Origin: Paenarthrobacter nitroguajacolicus JCM 14115
Lineage (GTDB): Bacteria > Actinomycetota > Actinomycetes > Actinomycetales > Micrococcaceae
Length of the DNA stretch: 64,000 bases
Direction of reading: 5' to 3'
Assembly: GCA_001313365.1 (NCBI GenBank)
Contig: BBFS01000009.1
Location: 1 to 64,000, forward strand
Position numbers and translations under genes: made by a program. The notes under the pieces were generated by a model, which made no database searches, was not told where the DNA came from, and was given only the letters and a program-made list of their open reading frames with translations. This document shows, in pieces, positions 56,633 through 64,000 of the stretch (the first letter of the stretch is position 1; each line of letters opens with the position of its first letter).

Positions 56633-57932
56633 TCAGTCTACGGGAGAGACCAGCGCCACGTTGCCGGGTTCCCCTCTGAGCGGACTGCCCGGTTGGACGC
56701 ATTCTTCCGGCGCAGCATGACCTTTTGCCACCGCCTCGGAAAGCTCTCCGGCAAGGTCCCCCCCGACCGGCCACACCACCACTTCCTGAAGGCCGAGCCA
56801 TGTAGCCATGAGCCTAAGTTCCTGGGCTAGTTCGACGGCGGTGTCCACCGGCGCGTTCATCTCACCAAAAGCGGAGCGCACCAGGAGCTGACCGGATGCC
56901 CTGTCCGCTTTTAGGTCCACTCGGGCTACGATGGCGTCCCTGAGCAGGAACGGCAGAACATAGTAGCCAAACCGTCGTTTGGCGGCAGGGGGGGTGTAAA
57001 TCTCAATCCGGTAATGGAATCCGAACAGTTCCTCGAGTCGGCGTCTTTCGAAGACCAAGGAATCGAAAGGACTCAGCAGCGCCCGGCCCGCGGCCTGTCG
57101 TGGCAGCTTGGCATCAACATGCTTGTAGGTTTCCCGGTCCCAGCCGCGAACCACAACAGGCTCAAGGCGGCCGGCCCGGACCAAGCGTTGTACAGAGTCT
57201 GCACCTGCCTTCAGGGGGTGTCCGGAAGTAGTCTGAGAAGCACCTCACCGTGCCAATGCCGTGGGCTTGGGCGGCTGCTTCCATCAGACGATCCAGGGAC
57301 GCCTCGGCGTCGACTGCGGACGGAGTGACGTGTGGAATGACCCGTGAGGTCAGGGCATACTTGCGTTCAAATTGCGATGTTCGCGACGCAGCGGAAATCC
57401 GCCCTTCTTCGAACAGGTGCTCCAGCACACGCTTGACGATGTTCCAGTTCCAGCCCCCAGTTGTCACGTTCCGGGTCTTCATCGTGTCCGAGCTTTACAG
57501 TCAGTTCGGATGCTGTCATCGGGCGTCCTACGTTGAGGGCGTCGAGGATTCGATCCTCCATATCCTGACGTACGGCCGGATCCAGGCCATGGGCACCCAC
57601 CCAGGCCCGCTTTTGCCATACGCGCAAGTCCTGAAAGTGCTCCGGTCGGATAAAGCTTGCCTCGTGTGCCCAGTACTCCATCATTTTGCGTGGGTGGCGG
57701 CTTGCCATTGATTGGAGGATGAGGGGGGGATCGTAATTACCCAGTCGGGAAAAGAACGGAAGGTAGTGGCTACGTGCCACGACATTAACAGAATCGATCT
57801 GGACAAGCTGTAATTGGGCAAAGGTCCGGCCCACCGCCCGTGAAGTCACGGAGCCGGCGGGCCGGACCTTTGCCAATCCTTGAGCTGCCAATGCGATCCG
57901 CCGTGCTGTGACAGGCTCAGCGAAGCGGTCAT
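56633..57932 (-). CDS. Winged-helix DNA-binding protein, YcaQ/AlkX-like
   Basis: ATG 57932 opens MTASLSLSQ; restoring a G near 57907 gives [14 protein letters not shown]. The HTH_42 (PF06224) marks are [27 protein letters not shown]-like and [12 protein letters not shown]. The QIDS and EYWAHEA motifs characterise YcaQ glycosylases that unhook interstrand crosslinks. The C-terminal segment reads [20 protein letters not shown] and [20 protein letters not shown]. Shifts near 57450 and 57200. About 425 residues. Likely a DNA repair glycosylase, but paralogues exist with unknown roles. Confidence 0.83.
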
Positions 57933-57948
57933 TGAAGTCCCTTCGTTC

Positions 57949-58697
57949 TTAAGGTGGGGGGGCTTTACTTGGCTGTGGCGGCTGATCATCGGATCGGTAG
58001 GCGTGGATCTTCTCTTCCACTGCTTCCTCGCCGGGCTCGCACGTGGAGTCGAGGGTGATGACACCGTAGGTCCAGCCACTACGCCGATAAACAACCGACG
58101 GTGCGTTGGTTTCCTTGTCCAGGAACAGGTAGAAGTTGTGTCCGACGAGCTCCATGTTGTCCACAGCGTCATCAAGGGTCAGCGATGCTGCAGGGAAGAC
58201 TTTCCGGCGGATCAAGACGGGAGAGTCACCGGCCGGGATGTCGTTCTCGATGTCATAGGGTGAGCGCTCGTCTGCCTGCGGCGCGGACTCCTGGTGGTTG
58301 CTTGCCTCTACATAAAGCGGCTCACTCGCACTGGCTGGCTCAAGTGTTGCCGTGGCTTCCCGCACAGCCTTAGGCGTGTGGCGGCCGTGGTGCACCTTCT
58401 TGCGGTCCTTCGCACGACGAAGCCTCTCAAGCAGCTTGTTGTACGCGAGATCGAATGCAGCAAACTTGTCAGCGGCTGTGGCCTCGGCACGGATAACGGG
58501 GGGGCCTCTGCCCAGGACAGTCACTTCAACGGTGAGTTCGCCAGGCGTCTGCCTGGGATTGGTTTCCTTGGAAACCTTGGCGTCAACCCGCTGGACCTTA
58601 TCCCCCCCAGCGATTCAATCTTTGAGATTTTTTCGCCGGCATATTCGCGAAAGCGGTCAGAAACTGTGAGATTTCGTCCGCTGATCATGAACTCCAT
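57949..58697 (-). CDS. hpf: Ribosome hibernation-promoting factor, long form
   Basis: ATG 58697 opens MEFMISGRNLTVSDRFREYA, the S30AE domain start. A shift at the 58610 run leads to KVQRVDAKVSKETNPRQTPG and TVEVTVLGRGPPVIRAEATA. A linker of about 60 residues leads to the C-terminal dimerisation domain (MELVGHNFYLFLDKETNAPS, VVYRRSGWTYGVI). About 240 residues, the long HPF type that makes 100S ribosomes. It is the position of Rv3241c between secA and comF. Confidence 0.93.
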
Positions 58698-58854
58698 GGT
58701 GCCCTCCAATAACTCAGGTGACACGACAACGACGCTGTTGGGGGGGGCTTGTCTGACGGACAGTCGAGCCCCCTTTCCGAGCCGCTATCGACAGGTACAT
58801 CTGTTCTTGGTACCCACAACCGACGTTAGTTCATCGGCACCCGTTATTCATCCT

Positions 58855-59859
58855 TTAGCCACTTAATTTTTGATTGAGTCTTAATGCCTGCATCAGGTGG
58901 TCCTCTGCAGCGACGGAGGCGTAGGCTGGTGGCCTCGTGGCCGCGAGCACAACAGCGCCGGAGACTACCCCCGCCGGCAAGGGTAACCGCCCGCGCTGCC
59001 TCAGCAAGCGTTGCCCCGGTGGTGAGGACATCGTCAACGAGGATGCATCTCCTGCCCCTCAATTCTTTGCCTCTTCCCCCTGCGGACCCTCATGGATCCC
59101 CCGGACCCGGCGAGCACGTTCGCCTCTTCCCAGCCCCTTTTGACCACCGCTTCCACGTTCCACGGCGATACGTCCCGACACTTCCCCAAAAAGCCGGGCT
59201 GCCGCTTCCCGGACGGCTTCTGGGGCAGCCTTAATCACTGACGGATCCCTCCGCCGCTCCAACACGTCAATGACTGGGCAAAAGGGCAGCATCCGGCGCA
59301 TGCGTATGAAAAGGAGCAGAAGATGCAGAGGCTGAATCCGCGCCTGCGGTAGGCCTTTCCGCTACTGGGGACAGGGATGAGGCAATAACCGGACCGGCCA
59401 CCGATGGCAGTCATCACGGCTTTGCCAAGGCAAGGACCCAGAACAGCCGCCAGCCGCCATTGACCGTGATGCTTGAAAGAGAGGAGGCACTGCGCCAGCT
59501 CATCCCGGTATGCCCCCCGCTGCTACCACTTCGATCTTTGCCGTGCCGTCGACGTCAACCAATGCCGGCGACTGCTGCTCAGCCCTGAACGGCTGCTTGC
59601 ATAGGTGACGGACCTTCCTTGCACAGCTGCCACAAAGTACCGCGTCTTCCATCTCACAGCAGACACAGTCGACGGGAACCAGCACAGCCAGAAGGTCAAC
59701 CAGTGCCCCCCCCTGCAGAGCGGCAAGGGCCCTACCCGTTCTTCGTTGGTCCGGGCCACGACGACGCGAACTGCCAGGTTCGGGCGGATCAAGGTCAGGG
59801 TCGACATATTGCCGGGTCTGCCGTGCACGGAACCATGAGCTAAGGACGGTAAAGGTCAC
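58855..59859 (-). CDS. comF: ComF-family phosphoribosyltransferase-like protein (frame broken)
   Basis: ATG 59859 or a later ATG gives the start; the N-terminal zinc finger reads VDCVCCEMEDAVLCGSC. A central basic part is broken in several frames (59520 to 59060). The C-terminal PRPP-binding loop is CILVDDVLTTGATLAEAARA, and the end reads LMQALRLNQKLSG. About 330 codons of region, longer than the usual ~230, probably because the N-terminus is mis-set. It may help DNA uptake as ComFC does; no other competence gene is visible. Rv3242c-like by position. Confidence 0.8.
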
Positions 59860-59961
59860 TCTTCAGCTTTACCGTCTGGTCTTTCCCGCAGAAGGCACAC
59901 AGCACGCTATGTGCATAAATAATCGGGTTGAATCCATGGAGCGGAGCCCCTGATACAGAAG

Positions 59962-61694
59962 TCAGCCTGGAAACGCCGGTTCTGTTGGGCCTTTTAGCTG
60001 AAGCTCCCAGCCGTTTCCGACGCGTTGGAAGATGCCGGCAGCCGACTGTCCGTAGATTTGCTCAGCTCCGTTTCCGACGCTGAGGCTGGTCAATCCGTCC
60101 CACGGTGCCAACTGCTGCGGTTCACCCGATGCCAGCGACAGCAACTCCGGAACCACGGTCGAAGAGGCCGAACCGGACATCACGGCCACCGTAGAGCCAT
60201 TGACCAGGCGCCTTGGTCCGCGGCTGTATTGCTCAGCAGTGTGATGGGAAGCGTGAGGTCCTTCGGAACGCCGTCGGGGGTTCCGGACTATGCCCGTAAT
60301 CTGCACAGCGGACTTACCGTTTGCCTCGGAAATGACCAGCGCCCTGGTCCCCTCCCTGGAGACCCGGAAGTCCTTGACTGTTCGTCCCGTGAGCCAGGCC
60401 GGCGTCATGGTGACGCTGGGAACGCCGGTACCCGGGGGGGCTGTGCCTGTGGGCTTGTAAGCTACAACTTCGGCTGCCCCCGTTGGCACCAGGGCCCGCT
60501 GTCCACACCCAATCATTTGCTGAAGGAAGGACCAGTGAGGTACTTCTGGTGGTTAGTTGTCGCGCAGGTTGCCCCGGTTCGATGGAGTAAAGCGTGGTTT
60601 TATCGCCGTTGAGGAAAGCGGCTGTTTGGGACACCGGCGACTCAGCGGGCGAGTGCGGCCCCCCCAGACCGGCCACCGATTGAATGTCCGGCAACGGAGT
60701 AATCCTGTTGTTCTCGTACCGCACCAGATCGCCGTTGTTTACTGCGATCTGGCGGGCAGGAACGCTCTTGTCCAGCACTGGCGGCAAAACGGTACCGTTG
60801 TCTTCCACGCGTACCAGGTCCTGATCGGCGCGAAGTTGAACGTTGATCACATCGGGCTGGCTACGGAAGGTCAGCGCCAATTGGTTTTGCATCCTCTGAC
60901 GGTCCTCCGCAGAGGCGTCGAATAGCTCCTTGGCAGAGAGGTCCACCTGGGCTGCACCGGAGACAACCGGAACAGATTCGCGGGCGAGCTTCATTCCCGA
61001 TGGGAAGGCACTGACCACTGCCCCCCCGCGCAGGTAGGGGGCGGGGCCGGCAAGCAGGGCACTGGTCATGGACTTCACAGTGTTCTTTTTAATGAACCAC
61101 CGGTAGTCCGGCACTGCGTAAGTGAACGTCGGGTCATAGAAGTAGATGGGGGGGTTTGCCCCGTAGATAACCTTGAATGTCTCCTCCGGAATGGCCGTAC
61201 CATCAGGGACCTTGGAGATCCGCCATTCGCCTTCCACCTGCTCAAGCGTTAGTGGAATGGTCTCTTTGGTACCCGGCGGGAACTGGGTCGCAACGCCGTC
61301 TGCATCCACCGAATATGCGAGATCGAGTTCGTAGAGGTATTCGTTTTCACCCGCTGCTTTGACTACCTGTGCCTCGCGGAAAACGATCGCACGTTTGTCC
61401 GGTTTCCACGTTACAGACTGCGCTTGCGTCAGGTACTGACGAGCCACGGGATAGTCATCCTCGTAGCCGCTGCCAGCCATGTAGAAATCCTCGATCACAG
61501 TCTCCGGACTGGAACCGGCGCGCGGTGCAGCAGGGAAAAATACCGGCGCGTTGGGGGGGTTACCGGCGCCTTCGTCTTTGCTCTTGCCGACGGGGGCCGG
61601 AGCGTGGAATCTGCGCGCAGGAAGCCAGCATGACCATCAGCACAACCAGCAGCGCGACGATTGCCCTGGTACGCCCGGGACGCAACGTTCTCAC
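59962..61694 (-). CDS. lpqB: Lipoprotein LpqB, GerMN domain
   Basis: GTG 61694 overlaps the mtrB stop (GTGA) and opens [20 protein letters not shown] then MLASCAQIP, a lipobox with Cys in LASC. A frame break near 61555 leads to [20 protein letters not shown]. The GerMN domain begins [40 protein letters not shown] is a characteristic stretch. A C-terminal propeller ([20 protein letters not shown]) runs to 59962 with a break near 60500. About 575 residues. LpqB binds and tunes MtrB activity. Confidence 0.92.
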
Positions 61695-63583
61695 GACTTC
61701 TCCCCTGTTCCATCGTCATCAGGCGCCGGCATCCCGCCGACAGAGGGAGTCGGCTGCGGAGTCTCGCCGGAATCCTGGCCCAGTACCAGCATTTGCCGTT
61801 CGCTTGCCGCCCCCGGGGGGGAATCCTATGTCCGCAGGTTCCAGCTGAAGCGGAGACTTCACAATGGTGCCTCCTTGCCGCAGTGGAAGCGTCAGTCGGA
61901 AGTTGGAACCGGAACCCTTTCGGCCCCCCCAGCCTGAAGCCAACCGTTATGAAGCTTGGTGTCCTCGGCTGCGATGGAAAGGCCCAAGCCACTTCCTCCG
62001 GTGGTCCTGGCGCGTGCAGGATCTGCCCGCCAGAAGCGGTCGAAGACCCTGCAGCCTCAGCCTGGGTCATTCCGATGCCGTGGTCCCTTACTGACACCGC
62101 TACAGCTTCATGATTGGCAGCGACAGATATATGGACAGGCTTGCCTTCACCGTGTTCGAGGGCATTGAGCAGCAAGTTGCGGAGAATGCGGTCGATCCTG
62201 CGGGAGTCCATCTCCACGATGATGCTCTTTTGCCGGGCGTTCAGCCGGACTTCCGAGCCGTACTCCGCGGCCACCGGTGCGGCACCTTCCATAACGTGCG
62301 AGATCACTTGGAAAATGTCCTGCGGTTCTGCATCCAGCACGGCGGCGCCAGCGTCGAATCGTGAAATCTCCAGCAGGTCCGAAAGCAGCGATTGAAAGCG
62401 CTCAACCTGGTGGTACAGCAACTCCGCCGATCTCTTGTTCATGGGATCGAAATCGTCCCGCGCATCGAACAGGACTTCGGCCGCCATTCGTACCGTGGTG
62501 AGCGGGGGTACGCAGTTCGTGGGAAACATCAGAGACAAAGCGCTGTTGCATCTGCGACAACGTGGCCAACTGGGTGATCTGTTCCTGGAGGCTTGCGGCC
62601 ATGTGTTGAAGGAAGCGCCCAATCTCGCCACTTCGTCTTCTCCCTTAACCACCATTCGTTCTTGTAGTTGGCCGGCAGCAAGCTTTTCCGAGACGACGGC
62701 AGCATGGCTGACCGGACTGACTACGTTACGGGTCACGTACCAGGCAATGGCACCGATCATGAGGACGAGAGCCGCACCGCCTGCCCACAGTACGTTCTGA
62801 ATCTCGTCCAGTGTTTGCTGGGCGGTATTGAGGTCGTAGATCAGGTATAGCTCGTAAGCCGTTCCGTTGAACGTGACCATGTTTCCGACGGCGATACCGG
62901 GCCTGTCCTCGTTCCCCCACCGGAAACTGCGTGGAGGCCCAGAATTGCTGCTTGCCACCGCTTTGAACAGCCTTACGCAGCTCGGGAGGAATGACGCGAA
63001 CCGTCAGCTGGTCCGAAGCGCGCGATTCAACCCAACGGTTACGTGGTTTGGTTTGTTCCGGAGCAGCTTCGAAGACATACCTACGCTGGATGACCGAGCC
63101 CCCCCGGCCTTCCACGGCTGTCAAGGTGTCATAGACCAAGGTGATGACGCTTGACTGGTCGGTGACTTGGGCGCCGTCGAACGTGTCCTGGACTTGCTTG
63201 ACGTTAAAGCGCGACTCGGATTCCGCCTGTGCCAGCCTCTCCTGGAAGAGGTTGTTGGCGATTTGGTTGGACAGGTACGCGCCAACAATAGCGAACGACG
63301 TTACAGCGAGCAGCAATGTGGTCAGGACCGTGCGGAACTCCAACGACCGCCGCCATCGCCTCAACAAGGAACGCCAAACGAAGCGCAGCCCTGTCTTATT
63401 TGCCGCACGCCAATGGCGACGAGTCGCGAAACCCGAAGGACCAGGATCAATCCCCCCCGCCGTGTCCAGATCCGCGCCCGGGACAGGACCAGGTAAGGTC
63501 CTGGCCTCGCGAGCGGACTGATCAGGGGACGTATCGGGTTGCTCAGGGGACGTTTCCGGGGTCTCAGACTCAGCCGGGGTCAC
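61691..63583 (-). CDS. mtrB: Two-component sensor histidine kinase MtrB
   Basis: GTG 63583 opens [16 protein letters not shown]; the true start may lie further upstream, in a region disturbed by two C runs. A TM helix ([20 protein letters not shown]) leads the sensor domain, then a second helix ([19 protein letters not shown]), HAMP, the H-box [13 protein letters not shown]-box [19 protein letters not shown], and G boxes with [11 protein letters not shown]. Shifts near 62930, 62600, 62500, 62070 and 61930. About 620 residues. It phosphorylates MtrA in cell-wall and division control. Confidence 0.93.
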
Positions 63584-63664
63584 CTGCTGGACACCGGCCG
63601 GATCGGGAGTTTTGGGGCCCGGACCCCCCCGCCTGCCCCCCCGCCGGTCTTGCCGACCGGGGAC

Positions 63665-64000
63665 TCAGGAACCTGCTTTATATCCGACACCACGCACCGT
63701 CAAAACGACCTCGGGCGCTTCCGGATCACGTTCAATCTTTGAGCGCAGACGCTGGACGTGAACATTGACCAGCCGGGTGTCAGCCGCGTGGCGGTATCCC
63801 CCCCATACCTGCTCGAGAAGCAATTCGCGGGTGAATACTTGCCACGGCTTGCGTGCCAGCGCTACCAAAAGATCAAACTCCAGGGGGCGTCAAGGAGATC
63901 CGCTCGCCGCCACGGGTCACCAAATGACCGGCGACGTCGATGGTCACGTCTGCGATACGCAAGGTCTCGGGGGGGCCTTCTGGTCACCCGGCCGCAACCG
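63665..64000 (-). CDS. mtrA: Two-component response regulator MtrA (C-terminal winged-helix part; window ends inside)
   Basis: The OmpR-type effector domain is visible: LVALARKPWQVFTRELLLEQ, VWGGYRHAADTRLVNVHVQR, LRSKIERDPEAPEVVLTVRG ending VGYKAGS. The upstream part reads IADVTIDVAGHLVTRGGERI after one shift near 63885. The receiver domain is beyond the window. VWGGYRH has a Gly-Gly where MtrA is usually VWGY, and a 7-C run sits there. It is the partner of mtrB. Confidence 0.93.

Overview
This is a 64 kb stretch of a high-GC actinobacterial chromosome, most likely Arthrobacter/Paenarthrobacter (Micrococcaceae). The reasons are its GC-rich coding, the order prfB-ftsE-ftsX-M23 peptidase-smpB-ssrA, a tmRNA encoding the tag AESKRTDFALAA, the actinobacterial block mtrA-mtrB-lpqB-comF-hpf-secA, and pdtaS beside whiB. 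I saw no rRNA or tRNA genes, insertion sequences, prophage or CRISPR array.

The sequence itself has a serious quality problem that shapes the annotation. Runs of C or G of about 7 occur roughly three times per kb in the part I counted, inside housekeeping genes and inside the tmRNA. Where the true protein or RNA is known, these are runs of 4-5 (sometimes 6) that have been lengthened. Single-base losses in short runs are also common. As a result most genes are split over two or three reading frames. I give one entry per inferred gene and note where the frame moves. I read these as sequencing or assembly errors, not pseudogenes.

Layout. 0-5 kb: cysteine-desulfurase-like enzyme (5' cut), methyltransferase, MntR-like regulator, MFS exporter, small Cys-rich protein, HtrA-like protease. 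5.2-10.8 kb (minus): ssrA, smpB, M23 peptidase, ftsX, ftsE, prfB. 10.8-15.6 kb (minus): a Flp/Tad pilus operon, tadA-tadB-tadC-flp-two TadE-like genes-TadG-like gene, joined by start/stop overlaps. 15.9-24.9 kb (plus): a secreted-protein island with a GH25 lysozyme carrying FG-GAP repeats, a ceramidase-like hydrolase, two related lipoproteins, and a very large propeller/Ig/FG-GAP protein.

25-37 kb: a surface-glycan locus. The plus arm has a GT2, an UPF0104 membrane protein and a GT-C-like membrane protein. The minus arm has a diamino-sugar set (acetyltransferase, DegT aminotransferase, Gfo/Idh dehydrogenase), a terminator, then glf, glfT2 and an ABC-2 exporter. Together these could make, polymerise and export a galactofuranose-containing glycan. 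37.5-41.8 kb: a lone EssC/EccC-like type VII secretion ATPase with an FHA domain and no WXG100 partner in view, followed by a membrane protein, whiB and pdtaS.

44.4-49.2 kb: a large NAD-glutamate dehydrogenase. 49.3-51.3 kb: CpaE-like and CpaB/SAF-like genes that could complete the distant Tad system. 51.4-53.7 kb: small HTH protein, hypothetical protein, LysM protein, DUF6459 protein. 53.8-64 kb (minus): secA, a YcaQ-like winged-helix protein, hpf, comF, lpqB, mtrB and mtrA (cut by the window end).
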